A DNA stretch of 64,000 nt. It comes from Rhodocytophaga aerolata. GTDB lineage: Bacteria; Bacteroidota; Bacteroidia; Cytophagales; 172606-1. The DNA is taken from NCBI RefSeq assembly GCF_030503435.1, contig NZ_JAUKPO010000008.1, positions 62,001-126,000 on the forward strand, given 5' to 3'. The translations under genes and the position numbers were made by a program. Below, piece by piece: positions 27,775 to 36,590 of the stretch (positions are counted from its first letter, which is position 1; each line of letters starts with the position of its first letter). The notes under the pieces were generated by a model. The model searched no databases. It was not told the DNA's origin and worked only from the letters and a program-made list of their open reading frames with translations.

Positions 27775-28245
27775 TTATACCAGTTGCTTTTTTAGCAAAA
27801 CCAGCTGTCCGGCGTGGTACAAATCGTGTTGGATAATTCCCTGTAGCAACACATAGTAGGTGTATGTCCGTCCAGGAACTATCTTATCCAGCAACTCATC
27901 TCCGTTTTGTTTTAATATATCTAGTAAATGCTCCTGACTTTGTTGTAAGCCATGTAATGCTTGCTGCCATGCCTGCTCACCGGTTGTACTTACCGGAGGC
28001 CAGTCTTGTTCTGCACTAGTAATATCATAAGCGGCATTTCCGCGTACTTTCTCCCAGGTAAAGGTGCGCCAGGCAGTCATATGCAGTACTAACTCCCATA
28101 TACTGTGAACATTCGCAACCGGCTTTTGGCTGGCTTGTGTGGCGGAGATACCGGTTAAACTGCTCATTACAGAAGGGCCATGCCAAGGTTCGCCGTTGAA
28201 GGTGGCTTGCAATAAATGGTGAATTCGGTTGATTTCTGTATTCAT
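27775..28245 (-). CDS. DinB-family protein
   Basis: The 156-residue protein is a four-helix DinB-type domain: HSIWELVLHMTAWRTF (first metal-type His) in the middle, and a C-terminal LLQGIIQHDLYHAGQLVLLKK with the paired His residues that bind metal in the DinB/YfiT superfamily. Members are small-molecule thiol transferases or damage-induced proteins of unclear role. ATG at 28245 is preferred; a 19-codon upstream extension crosses non-conserved sequence. Confidence 0.88.
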   Translation of the reverse strand: MNTEINRIHHLLQATFNGEPWHGPSVMSSLTGISATQASQKPVANVHSIWELVLHMTAWRTFTWEKVRGNAAYDITSAEQDWPPVSTTGEQAWQQALHGLQQSQEHLLDILKQNGDELLDKIVPGRTYTYYVLLQGIIQHDLYHAGQLVLLKKQLV

Positions 28246-28391
28246 AGGAGAACAATGATTAATAGCTATGCCGACAAGATAATGCAAAGTAACTACATGC
28301 AAAATGATCCATCGTTTAAAGATAAATAGTCAAGTGTTTGAAACACAGATTTATTTTTAGCATATTTATTAGTTGATACATCTTTTGCATT

Positions 28392-29045
28392 ATGAAATTA
28401 TTGATTCTTGTTCTTTTTCTGGCATGCCTGCTTTCAGGCTGCGGAGGCTCCCCTGATGACCTGGCTACCGATTCCAGTGCCACAGCCGAAGCTTCTATTA
28501 GTTCCGATACGTTCTCTAATTCCGATACGGATGACCTTCCTATGGAATCAGTAGCAATAGCTATAGACCAGGCAGGCATTATTAATGTAGGTATGTCTCT
28601 GACAGATGTATACCAATGGTTCGACTCTGCGCAGGTGCAAAAAGTATTGGAGAAAAAATCTGCTAACAACGCAGCGCATGTGTATAGTTTGCTTTCTACA
28701 GAGGCGGTTCCTCTCATGATTTTATTTGTTTCTGCTACAGATACTATTACCGGTATTATTATACATAACCCGGCTTATCAAACAGAAAAAGGAATTGGGG
28801 TAGGCAGCACGTTTTCGCAACTTAGCCGGGAATACCATATTGCCAGTATCACCGCAACCAAAGACCGGCAGGTAATAGCTACGGTGGAGGAACTACAAAA
28901 AAAAGAGATAGAAAACGGAAAAGAAACAACTGTAGCCGTTAAGTTTGAATTAGGCGTAGATTCCGGCAGTGTACTTGTAGAAAACAATGCAGTCGTGCCC
29001 AGCTCTATTCCACCTCATATTCAGATTACCAGAATATTTTTGTAA
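28392..29045 (+). CDS. Lipoprotein of unknown function
   Basis: This 217-residue protein has a lipoprotein signal with the lipobox at LLSGC (Cys17), followed by a Ser/Asp/Thr-rich linker to about residue 55. The globular part begins with DQAGIINVGMSLTDVYQWF, followed by VPLMILFVSATDTITGIIIHNPAYQTEKGIGVGSTF-like alternation, a pattern similar to small SmpA-like or BLIP-like modules that repeat a GMSLxDV unit. That resemblance is weak. It leads a set of two exported lipoproteins and a membrane protein on the same strand. Confidence 0.74.
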   Translation: MKLLILVLFLACLLSGCGGSPDDLATDSSATAEASISSDTFSNSDTDDLPMESVAIAIDQAGIINVGMSLTDVYQWFDSAQVQKVLEKKSANNAAHVYSLLSTEAVPLMILFVSATDTITGIIIHNPAYQTEKGIGVGSTFSQLSREYHIASITATKDRQVIATVEELQKKEIENGKETTVAVKFELGVDSGSVLVENNAVVPSSIPPHIQITRIFL

Positions 29046-29146
29046 CGCGGGTTACCATTGGTAGACAGTACTCACTAAAGCTAATCTGCGCCAGAGAAGA
29101 TTTTACCTGAGTAAGCCTTTTTGGCTTGTTATTCTGTCTAATTTTT

Positions 29147-30268
29147 ATGTATAAATTGTTACCCTTCCTAGTAACTACTGCTTGCTTAGTTACCGGATTA
29201 GCCGGGTGTTCTGAACAAAAAGAGCCCCAACATAACGTTTCTACCCATACCTCCACACCTGTTACCCAAATCAGCCAGCCGGAGCCAGAGGCATCATTCT
29301 CTAAAACATTTTATGGCAAGATAGATGGTAACTATGACATTACCCTAAACCTGACCCGGCAAGGTAAGCAATTGAGCGGCACCTATTTTTACAACAAGGT
29401 AAAACAACCCATTTCTCTCTCCGGCGAACTAAACGAAGAGGGTACACTTTTTCTGAAAGAGACGGATGCAAAAGGCAACGTAACCGGAATTTTTGAAGGC
29501 ACCTTAGTTGCCAATTCAGAACTTACCGGTCATTGGCGAAAACCGGATAGTAGCAAACAGTTACCTTTCTTCGTAAAAGAAAACTCAACAGCAAATTCCA
29601 CGGCAGGCGTAGAGATCACCGAATATAGTTTTTCTGTACAGGGTACAGATAACCGCCTGGCTGATTTTTCTTTTCCCAGAGTTCAGGGTAAGCATACCTC
29701 CCAAGTGGTTACTAAAATGAATGAGCAGCTTTCTATTCAAAACCTCACCGACGATACGGAAGAAGCCATTAAAAAGAATTTTGCTGAATGTGCCTGCGGA
29801 CTGGTGAACAGCAGTTATGTAATAAACTATAACAAGCATGGCATGTTGAGCCTTACAGTGGTAAATGAATGGCTGGGAGCTTATTCTTCGTTCAGTAGCA
29901 AATACTTTAATTTTAATACGCAAACCGGTGAGCTTATATCAGTAGATCAGTTATTTGCCCCTGCTGCTTTAGATGAGTTGACAAAACTGGCCAATACTAT
30001 TTTGCAAAGCCGGATTAGTGAAACAAAGAAAGAAGTAGCTGGCATGGATGAGACAGAATGGGCCAATGAGCTTTTAGCTGATAAACAGTTTACAAAAGCA
30101 GATTTGCAAAATTTTACCCTACATGCAGATGGAATTACCTTTTACTATTCCTTTGGATTCCCACATGCAGCTCTGGCTTTAGAGCCAGATGGCGAAATTT
30201 ACTTCACGTATGAACAACTCCAACATTTTATAGCCCCTAAAGGCTTGCTGGCTGTGGAAAATGAGTAA
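29147..30268 (+). CDS. Lipoprotein with DUF3298/RsiV-like C-terminal domain
   Basis: The ATG at 29147 starts a lipoprotein signal with Cys21 in the lipobox (GLAGC); the TTG seven codons upstream is less likely. Residues about 55-150 form a beta-rich domain (FYGKIDGNYDITLNL, GTYFYNKV). The rest matches the DUF3298 pattern known from RsiV-like proteins: NKHGMLSLTVVNEWLGAYSS, NFNTQTGELISVDQLF, then a C-terminal TFYYSFGFPHAALALEPDG block. It is anchored to a membrane by lipid. RsiV binds lysozyme, but no sigma factor lies nearby, so that role is not implied. Confidence 0.82.
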   Translation: MYKLLPFLVTTACLVTGLAGCSEQKEPQHNVSTHTSTPVTQISQPEPEASFSKTFYGKIDGNYDITLNLTRQGKQLSGTYFYNKVKQPISLSGELNEEGTLFLKETDAKGNVTGIFEGTLVANSELTGHWRKPDSSKQLPFFVKENSTANSTAGVEITEYSFSVQGTDNRLADFSFPRVQGKHTSQVVTKMNEQLSIQNLTDDTEEAIKKNFAECACGLVNSSYVINYNKHGMLSLTVVNEWLGAYSSFSSKYFNFNTQTGELISVDQLFAPAALDELTKLANTILQSRISETKKEVAGMDETEWANELLADKQFTKADLQNFTLHADGITFYYSFGFPHAALALEPDGEIYFTYEQLQHFIAPKGLLAVENE

Positions 30269-30764
30269 GCCATGCATCATAGGTAAAAGTTTGTCTATGA
30301 AACCTATGATGCACCACTCCAAAACGTCACAAAAATATGCTAATACCGGCATCCAGTATTTTTATTTACTGCCTTTACTCCTATGTAGCTTTTTTGTCTT
30401 ATACACAACTTTTCGCCCAAACTCTTTATTTGTAAAAATACATGTGCCAAATTCATTCAAGTCGGCACAAAAATTAACGGGTAAAGAAATTTATGGAGAA
30501 GCACCATGGATTTTTGTAGGTGAGCCGCTAGACCCAATCAGATGTTTTAGTACTTCAAAATATTCTATCCAGGTAAATGACGTTTTTATTGATTACGACC
30601 TGATACCCTTGTTTCTTCACCAATCTTTCCACATCCATACGCGTCATAAAATAGTGATGCTTAAAATAGATAGAAATGTAAAAATGGATGTGGTCTATAA
30701 GATCAGAGATAAAATCAAGGAAGAGGGTTCATATTTCCATCTTATTTGCTATGTGGTCAGATAA
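30261..30764 (+). CDS. Single-pass membrane protein with ExbD-like C-terminal region
   Basis: The 167-residue protein overlaps the end of the lipoprotein gene by eight bases. It has one membrane helix at about 30-48 (YFYLLPLLLCSFFVLYTTF), then a periplasmic part ending in YSIQVNDVFIDYD and KIVMLKIDRNVKMDVVYKIRDKI. This last block resembles the ExbD/TolR pattern (LIxxDxxVxYGxVVxV). The transmembrane Asp used for proton coupling in ExbD is missing, so it would not be a working energy transducer. The assignment is tentative; the coding status is reasonably sure from the overlap. Confidence 0.6.
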   Translation: MSKPCIIGKSLSMKPMMHHSKTSQKYANTGIQYFYLLPLLLCSFFVLYTTFRPNSLFVKIHVPNSFKSAQKLTGKEIYGEAPWIFVGEPLDPIRCFSTSKYSIQVNDVFIDYDLIPLFLHQSFHIHTRHKIVMLKIDRNVKMDVVYKIRDKIKEEGSYFHLICYVVR

Positions 30765-30822
30765 AGCCTGTTGTACCCTGCTATAATTTAACAGCAACTG
30801 CTTACCTACTTCTATGCTCAAC

Positions 30823-30849
30823 CCTGTTAGGTTTCAAAAACCTAACAGG
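30823..30849. repeat. Palindromic hairpin with 12-bp stem
   Basis: CCTGTTAGGTTT (30823-30834) pairs exactly with AAACCTAACAGG (30838-30849) around a 3-base loop. Neither side has a proper T run, so it is a tight hairpin or dispersed palindrome between the ExbD-like gene and convergent pdxA rather than a textbook terminator. Confidence 0.6.
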
Positions 30850-30937
30850 ATTGAGGTTGGATGATAATATATTAAAACAGCTGAAACGGATTTTTCTTAC
30901 TAGGCTGCTTTGTCATTTTGTAGCCGGAGAAACTAAG

Positions 30938-31951
30938 TTACACGGCTATCACCTCTTTCCGCATGTTTACAATGTCTATGGCCAGGAAGATGGCTTCACG
31001 CATAGAGGTTTCGCTGGCTACATTTTTTCCGGAAATGTTGTAGGCTGTACCATGGTCTGGTGAGGTCCGCACAATGGGCAAACCAGCTGTATAATTGACA
31101 CCACTTTCAAACGCAATCGTTTTAAATGGAATAAGTCCCTGGTCGTGGTACATGGCTAGTACGGCATCATATTTTTTGTAGCTCATGGTGCCAAAAAAGC
31201 CGTCTGCAGGAAAGGGTCCAAATACCATATTTCCTTTGTGTTTCAATTCCTGGATAACCGGGGTAATAATCTCCTGCTCTTCATTTCCCAGTAAACCTTC
31301 TTCCCCAGCATGGGGATTTAAGCCAAGCAAAGCAATCTTAGGTTTCTGAATTCCAAAATCACGCTTCAGTGTTTGCAGCAAGATAGTGGCCTTGCTTATA
31401 ATTTTTTCTTTCGTAATCGACTCTTTTACAGCTCCCAAAGGTATATGCCCGGTAACTACCCCTACCCGCAAACCTTCGCTTACCAGCAACATCAGGCTGT
31501 CTTGCACGCCAAATGATTGGGTAAAATATTCTGTATGCCCGGCAAACTTAAACTCTTCGTTCTGAATATTAAATTTATTGATAGGTGCCGTGACAATGGC
31601 ATCTATGTGTTTATTCTGCAAATCTGCAACCGCCGACTTCAACGCAATAAAGGCGTTCTGTCCGGCTTCTGCGGTTACTTTACCAGGTTGTATCTCCAGA
31701 TTTTCGTTCCAGCAGTTAAGAACATTGGTCCGTTTAGGGCTTATCTGGTCAATGCTTTTCACCGGATGCAAGGTCCACTCCTCCAGATTCAGCAGTTTAC
31801 GGTATTTAGAAAGCACCTTTACCGAACCATAAATTACCGGTGTACACATTTTTAATATGGTATTGTTAGAAAGGGCTTTTAAGGTAACTTCTGGGCCTAC
31901 TCCATTAAAATCGCCAAGGGTTATCCCAATAATCGGTTTGTGTTCAGACAT
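30938..31951 (-). CDS. pdxA: 4-hydroxythreonine-4-phosphate dehydrogenase
   Basis: This 337-residue enzyme of pyridoxal phosphate synthesis oxidises 4-phosphohydroxy-threonine to an intermediate that PdxJ condenses. The N-terminal ITLGDFNGVGPEV block, TAPINKFN near residue 140, the metal-site GHTEYF region, and the C-terminal YHDQGLIPFK and TSPDHGTAYNISG blocks are all typical. The start is ATG at 31951. It is followed at about 60 bases upstream in the same direction by the aminopeptidase gene, so a shared transcript is plausible but not required. Confidence 0.95.
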   Translation of the reverse strand: MSEHKPIIGITLGDFNGVGPEVTLKALSNNTILKMCTPVIYGSVKVLSKYRKLLNLEEWTLHPVKSIDQISPKRTNVLNCWNENLEIQPGKVTAEAGQNAFIALKSAVADLQNKHIDAIVTAPINKFNIQNEEFKFAGHTEYFTQSFGVQDSLMLLVSEGLRVGVVTGHIPLGAVKESITKEKIISKATILLQTLKRDFGIQKPKIALLGLNPHAGEEGLLGNEEQEIITPVIQELKHKGNMVFGPFPADGFFGTMSYKKYDAVLAMYHDQGLIPFKTIAFESGVNYTAGLPIVRTSPDHGTAYNISGKNVASETSMREAIFLAIDIVNMRKEVIAV

Positions 31952-32009
31952 ACAGGAATGTAATAATTTTAAAATTTAAGATTTAGAAAATGCACTACAC
32001 CATTTTCAC

Positions 32010-33449
32010 TTAACCTACGCTTGACTTCAGAAAATGATACAGCAAACGCACGCCCAGGCCTGTTCCATTTTTTCCCCGGTAACTATCCGGACTTGTCAGG
32101 AAAGCCCCGCCAGCAATATCCAGATGCAGCCAAGGATAGCTGATAAAATGCTCCAGAAACTTGCCAGCTGTAATGGCCCCGGCATCTGGCCCACCCAGGT
32201 TTTTAATATCTGCAATACCGGATTCTATCTGGCTACCATACTCCTCCCACAGAGGAAACTCTACCAGGCGTTCGTATACTTCGTTGCCACTTGCCTCAAA
32301 TGCTTTTTTTATCTCATCAGAAGCAGTGCCCATGTAGACAATACCTTCTTTGCCGATGGCTTTGGCGGCCGAACCAGTTAGTGTGGCCAGGTCTATTACT
32401 AACTGCGGATTGTATTTGGCAGCAAAATGCAAAGCATCTGCCAGAATGAGCCTTCCTTCAGCATCCGTGTTTAGCACCTCTACAGTTTTGCCGCTGTACA
32501 TGGTAATAACATCCCCAGGTGTAATGGCATTTCCATCGGGGCGGTTTTCAGTAGCCGGAATCAGGCCCACTACGTGTACAGGTACCTGATTTTTAGCCAG
32601 GGCATACATCGCTCCTACCACGGCCGCCGCACCCGCCATATCACTCTTCATCAGATCCATAGAATTTGGGGTAGGTTTCAGGCTTAAGCCACCTGTATCG
32701 TATACTACGCCTTTGCCAACGAGAATATACGGCTGACTGTTTTTTGCATCCGAGGGCTTATATTCAAGTATATTAAAAGTAGGGGGATTAGGGCTACCCA
32801 GATTCACGGCCAGTAAGCCGCCCATTTTCAGGCTGGCGATTTTGCTTTCATTTAATACTTCTACAGCAAACCCGGCTTCTTCTCCAAGTTGGCTAATATC
32901 TTCACTTAATTGTTCAGCAGTCAGGTAAATAACCGGCTCATTCACCAGATCGCGGGCAATGCAGGTAGCTTCGATTAAGTTACGTATTTCTTCTACTCTC
33001 TCTTGTGTTAGTCCTTTCCCATAAAGCCTGATTTGTTTCAGTTTTGTCTCTTTTTTGTCTTTGTCAGTCTTGTATTTGAGAAAATCATAACTGCCAAGCA
33101 TTAAACCTTCGCATAAAGCCAGTACATCTTCCGGATCGTCTGTGAAAGAGGCCAATTGTAAAGATTCCAGTTTTAGCTGACTTACTTGTTTAAATAGGTC
33201 GGCTCCAGTTTTACGTAAATTCTCTTTGCGGCGATAGGCTATATTTTCTGCTTTCGGTTTAATAAAAAAAAGTTGTTTTACGTATTGATTAATGGAAATC
33301 AGGGCTGTCTCAGCAGATAATCCTTTTTCTACATATTCTTTTTCGGGTTCGCTTTTGTAAAATCCAGAAACTGCCGACCCATCGGTGAACAGCAGCGCTG
33401 TGGATTCTTTATCAGAAAGCGACGATATATAAGAGATTGTGATAGACAT
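32010..33449 (-). CDS. Leucyl aminopeptidase (M17)
   Basis: The 479-residue cytosolic enzyme removes N-terminal residues from peptides. The C-terminal catalytic domain has GKGVVYDTGGLSLKPTPNSM with its metal ligands, KSDMAGAAAVVGA, and the M17 signature NTDAEGRLILADAL near residue 330. The N-terminal domain is a typical divergent macro-like half. Length fits the family, and the ATG at 33449 matches the start of the N-terminal domain. It is divergent from the rsmA promoter region. Confidence 0.94.
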   Translation of the reverse strand: MSITISYISSLSDKESTALLFTDGSAVSGFYKSEPEKEYVEKGLSAETALISINQYVKQLFFIKPKAENIAYRRKENLRKTGADLFKQVSQLKLESLQLASFTDDPEDVLALCEGLMLGSYDFLKYKTDKDKKETKLKQIRLYGKGLTQERVEEIRNLIEATCIARDLVNEPVIYLTAEQLSEDISQLGEEAGFAVEVLNESKIASLKMGGLLAVNLGSPNPPTFNILEYKPSDAKNSQPYILVGKGVVYDTGGLSLKPTPNSMDLMKSDMAGAAAVVGAMYALAKNQVPVHVVGLIPATENRPDGNAITPGDVITMYSGKTVEVLNTDAEGRLILADALHFAAKYNPQLVIDLATLTGSAAKAIGKEGIVYMGTASDEIKKAFEASGNEVYERLVEFPLWEEYGSQIESGIADIKNLGGPDAGAITAGKFLEHFISYPWLHLDIAGGAFLTSPDSYRGKNGTGLGVRLLYHFLKSSVG

Positions 33450-33515
33450 AGTATGTTATGAGTAGATAGAAACGTTCCAGGAAACCTACCCGGCCGGGCA
33501 AGTGTGAAATTTAAA

Positions 33516-33545
33516 TTTGCCTGTGCTTAAACTTCCTTATTTTTG
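33516..33545 (+). promoter_or_regulatory. Candidate promoter for rsmA
   Basis: TTTG (33516-33519), 18 bases, then TATTTTTG (33538-33545), an exact TAnnTTTG box. This is the best Bacteroidota-type promoter match seen in the window. It would leave a leader of roughly 100 bases before the ATG at 33655. Confidence 0.55.
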
Positions 33546-33654
33546 GGGGTGCAATATAGCAAATTAACCAATGAATGCGTGAGAAACGGAAAGAAAGTAT
33601 CGCTAACCCATTCTCTTTGCTGTTATATGTCACGTTTCACTCAATCGCCTGTTC

Positions 33655-34428
33655 ATGAAAGTAAAACCCAAAAAACATTTAGGTCAGCACTTCTTAAAAG
33701 ATAAGCAGATAGCCGAAAACATTGTAAATTTATTATCCCTGCATGGCGGGTATACAAAGGTACTGGAAATTGGCCCTGGCATGGGTGTGCTTACCGATTT
33801 TCTCATTACCCGGCCTGACTACGAAACCCACCTGATAGATATTGATGCGGAATCCATTGTGTATCTGAAGAAAAAATATCCACAACTGCAAAACCGCATC
33901 ATTCAGGGCGACTTTCTGAGGTTAAATCTGGATACGTTGTTTGATGAACCTTTTGCCATAATTGGGAACTTCCCCTACAATATTTCCTCGCAGATTTTAT
34001 TTAATATTCTGGATCATAAAAATAAGGTGCCTGAGGTGGTGTGTATGCTGCAAAGAGAAGTAGCTCAACGGCTAGCCTCCCCTCCTGGCAATAAAGAGTA
34101 TGGTATACTGAGTGTGCTGCTTCAAGCATATTATACTATCGAGTATAAATTTACAGTCCATGAAGGGGTGTTTGATCCGCCTCCCAAAGTAAAATCCGGG
34201 GTTATCCGGTTGTTACGGAACAGTGTTGAAAAATTAGACTGTGACGAAAAGCTATTCAAGCAGGTAGTGAAACAAGGGTTTAATAACCGGCGAAAAACGT
34301 TGCGGAATGCGTTAAAACCTTTGCATCTGCCAGAATCTATGCACACACATCCTTTGCTAGATAAGCGGGCGGAGCAGCTTAGCGTCGCTGATTTTATTGA
34401 ACTAACGAAACTTGCTAAAGAGGCATAA
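33655..34428 (+). CDS. rsmA: 16S rRNA (adenine-N6) dimethyltransferase
   Basis: The 257-residue protein dimethylates two adjacent adenines near the 3' end of 16S rRNA. It has KKHLGQHFLKDKQIAENIV at the start, the SAM site VLEIGPGMGVLT, and the catalytic IGNFPYNISSQIL (NFPY replacing the usual NLPY, an accepted variant). The C-terminal RRKTLRNAL helix is present. Length is normal. It is a single gene that ends in the hairpin at 34492-34518. Confidence 0.95.
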   Translation: MKVKPKKHLGQHFLKDKQIAENIVNLLSLHGGYTKVLEIGPGMGVLTDFLITRPDYETHLIDIDAESIVYLKKKYPQLQNRIIQGDFLRLNLDTLFDEPFAIIGNFPYNISSQILFNILDHKNKVPEVVCMLQREVAQRLASPPGNKEYGILSVLLQAYYTIEYKFTVHEGVFDPPPKVKSGVIRLLRNSVEKLDCDEKLFKQVVKQGFNNRRKTLRNALKPLHLPESMHTHPLLDKRAEQLSVADFIELTKLAKEA

Positions 34429-34491
34429 ATTGTTCCATCTTGGCATTCTTATGACGACCTTTATTAACTTAATAGCTATAGGTAAAAATGA

Positions 34492-34518
34492 AAAAGAGTA
34501 GCTAAATGCTACTCTTTT
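34492..34518. terminator. Bidirectional terminator after rsmA
   Basis: An 11-base stem (34492-34502 with 34508-34518, 5-base loop) starts with AAAA and ends with TTTT. The minus-strand side is followed by a further T-rich stretch, so it fits the convergent rsmA and cytochrome genes. Confidence 0.72.
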
Positions 34519-34606
34519 AGTTTGCACAGAAAATTTACTAATCAGCCATTTATATTGTTAGAATCCTTATAGCATGGTTATTCTTTAAACTCTCCTGTAA
34601 GCAGAC

Positions 34607-35527
34607 TTACTCTGCGCTTGTTTGCAAATTCTGGCTGCCTGGCAGTGTTTGCAAATACCGGAAGATGGCTTTCATTTCGTCATCTTTGAAGTTTTTAGTC
34701 GCTTCCCAAGGCATGTCTTTGTTATCTATCTGCCGGCCATCCGGACGCTTCCCTGTTTTCAATACAGTCATAAACTGTTCTTCTGTCCATTTACCTAAAT
34801 CGCCGGTAGATGTAATGTTGGCGGATGCTTTCATACCTGGAATGGGCATCTCCTGACCTTTAAAGTCTTGACCATGGCAACCAGAGCAGCCAACAGCCAA
34901 ATATTTTCCATATTCCGCATTTACGGCAGGTTCTATTTTATCTACTACCTCTTGGGTATGATCAATTTTTTGTGCACTGGTGAGCATAGAAAGAGGGCCG
35001 GCAATGTATAATACTCTGGCCAGTGGTTTCAGATTATGTACAGGCAATTCATTATCTACTGGAGGTAAGCTTTTCAGATAGCCTATCAAATTTGCTAGGT
35101 CAGCATTGCTCATAGGAAAGAACTCATTAGAAGGCATAACCAGTAATGGTTTATTATCTGTACCAACTCCATGACGAATGGCTTTTACCCAATCTTCAGG
35201 AGTAAAAATTTTGCCAATTCCGCCTTTTCCAGAGGTTAAATTAGAAGCAACTACTTGGCCCAGACCCGGATCATCAATAAATACTTTTCCTGCCAGATCT
35301 TTTCCATGGCAGTCCTGACATCCTCTGATGGCTAATATGTGTTCACCCAATGCCAGACTAGCCGAGTCGGTAGGAATGGCCAGTTTCACAGGCGTAACCT
35401 GGTATACCTGATTTAGCCTCTGTTCAGATTGATAATAAATTACGCCATAAGCCGCCAGTAACAAAAGTACCAGTGCCCCTACTACGCGGAGAGTCCATTT
35501 AAGAATAATACGGAATTTGCTTTTCAT
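34607..35527 (-). CDS. Membrane-anchored diheme cytochrome c
   Basis: An N-terminal membrane helix (residues 7-31) anchors two cytochrome c domains on the outer face of the cytoplasmic membrane. The heme-binding CxxCH motifs are at Cys70-His74 (CQDCH) and Cys214-His218 (CSGCH). Possible axial Met residues follow each (MPSNEFFPM near 131; MPIPGMKA after the second). The arrangement resembles electron-carrier subunits of periplasmic dehydrogenases. No oxidase or dehydrogenase gene is adjacent, so the electron partner is unknown. Confidence 0.9.
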   Translation of the reverse strand: MKSKFRIILKWTLRVVGALVLLLLAAYGVIYYQSEQRLNQVYQVTPVKLAIPTDSASLALGEHILAIRGCQDCHGKDLAGKVFIDDPGLGQVVASNLTSGKGGIGKIFTPEDWVKAIRHGVGTDNKPLLVMPSNEFFPMSNADLANLIGYLKSLPPVDNELPVHNLKPLARVLYIAGPLSMLTSAQKIDHTQEVVDKIEPAVNAEYGKYLAVGCSGCHGQDFKGQEMPIPGMKASANITSTGDLGKWTEEQFMTVLKTGKRPDGRQIDNKDMPWEATKNFKDDEMKAIFRYLQTLPGSQNLQTSAE

Positions 35528-35757
35528 ATACTAGGAAATAGTTTATTGTTTTATGTGTTCGATTGTTAGCTATAGAATAAATTTTTGACGGGTGCAAAGC
35601 ATTGAGAACTAAGGTCTGTTTGCATGTTGAGCTTTATGAAAGGCCGGAATGCAAGTAACCCTATACCCAAAACTTTTTTTAATTCTTTTACCGAGGATGT
35701 TAACTTTTATAATACAAGTATTTCATTTGTAAAATTTTTATTTACATTCCTTTTCCC

Positions 35758-35765
35758 TACTTTTG
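35758..35765 (+). promoter_or_regulatory. TAnnTTTG promoter box before the HTH gene
   Basis: TACTTTTG exactly matches the -7 consensus of Bacteroidota. It ends 31 bases before the ATG at 35797, giving a short leader. The corresponding TTTG box is not well placed, which lowers confidence. Confidence 0.4.
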
Positions 35766-35796
35766 TAGAACATGCCTAAGTTCACGTTAAGAAACT

Positions 35797-36219
35797 ATGT
35801 TTTTGCCTATGGAATCACTGCATAACGAAGTGGCTATTGGTCAGAAAATTAAGGAGGTGTTTGATGCAAGCGGAATCAAAATCGGAGATTTTGCAGATAA
35901 ACTTGGCATGGTCAGGCAGAACGTTTACCGCATTTTTGAACGTACCAATATTGATACTGGCTTACTGATCCGCATTTCTGAATTACTGGAACACGATTTT
36001 TTTCAATATTATATAAAGCCTGCTGCACAACAGGTACTAGAAACGCCTGACAATAAACCCACAACTAGTAGCCTACCTACTGAGGAAGCTTATACTGAAC
36101 TAGCTTCTGAGCTGGCAAAAACAAAAGCTGAATTAGCATTGGCCACCAAAGAAATAATGTATCTAAAAAAGATCATCGACTTAATGGAAGAGCGGGCAAA
36201 TTGGCTAAGTACTAAATGA
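35797..36219 (+). CDS. XRE-type HTH regulator with C-terminal coiled coil
   Basis: The 140-residue protein starts at the ATG at 35797 (a second ATG is four codons in). Residues about 10-65 form a helix-turn-helix (IGQKIKEVFDASGIKIGDFADKLGMVR with RQNVYRIF as recognition helix). The C-terminal residues about 92-135 (EAYTELASELAKTKAELALATKEIMYLKK) are a strong heptad coiled coil, presumably for dimerisation. It looks like a small DNA-binding regulator of its own; no operon partner is adjacent. Confidence 0.83.
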   Translation: MFLPMESLHNEVAIGQKIKEVFDASGIKIGDFADKLGMVRQNVYRIFERTNIDTGLLIRISELLEHDFFQYYIKPAAQQVLETPDNKPTTSSLPTEEAYTELASELAKTKAELALATKEIMYLKKIIDLMEERANWLSTK

Positions 36220-36363
36220 AAGGTGATCTTTTCTTAAAATCTCCGCTTTTGCAGCAACTATAATGTACATTTTCAGACAGGCACATTTCACAAAGATGTA
36301 AAAACAATTTATTCTACAGACTCCTACCAAATACATAATTTAACATACGTTATCCAATAAAAA

Positions 36364-36388
36364 ACCCGGCCTCTGCAGAGATCCGGGT
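36364..36388 (-). terminator. Intrinsic terminator on the minus strand
   Basis: ACCCGG (36364-36369) pairs with CCGGGT (36383-36388), and the inner CTCTGCAGAG is self-complementary, so the stem is nearly continuous. On the minus strand the stem is followed immediately by T6. No gene in the usual annotation would use it; the 29-codon frame at 36501-36590 is the natural client. Confidence 0.72.
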
Positions 36389-36500
36389 CTATAGGGAATA
36401 AATTGATAGCTACAAGCTATGTAACCTTATTTGCTACATAAGCTGATCTATTGGATTTTGGTTTATGGGTATATGAGTAATTTGTTGGCTTTTTACAGAA

Positions 36501-36590
36501 TCAAGCAGCTAATACTAAAATAAACATCACGCCAAGTACCAAATACGATAGAAAATAATAAGTGAAAGTTAAATGTTTAGAGGTTTCCAT
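36501..36590 (-). CDS. Small membrane peptide, 29 residues (candidate)
   Basis: An ATG at 36590 opens 29 codons ending in TGA. The peptide starts with a short polar stretch (METSKHLTF), then residues 10-27 form one hydrophobic helix (FTYYFLSYLVLGVMFILVL) and it ends LAA. This is the size and shape of small bacterial membrane peptides that accompany larger complexes. Evidence is the composition, the ATG, and the intrinsic terminator 112 bases downstream. A minus-strand promoter was not found with certainty. It could equally be a regulatory RNA whose frame is accidental. Confidence 0.45.
   Translation of the reverse strand: METSKHLTFTYYFLSYLVLGVMFILVLAA

Noticed and set aside
30746-31063. Plus-strand frame across the ExbD-like gene end and pdxA
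   Set aside because: Antisense to the conserved pdxA C-terminus and crosses a palindrome.
36364-36388. tRNA- or riboswitch-like fold in the 36.2-37.0 kb gap
   Set aside because: The stem is a simple terminator with a T run; no cloverleaf or conserved ligand-binding core is visible.
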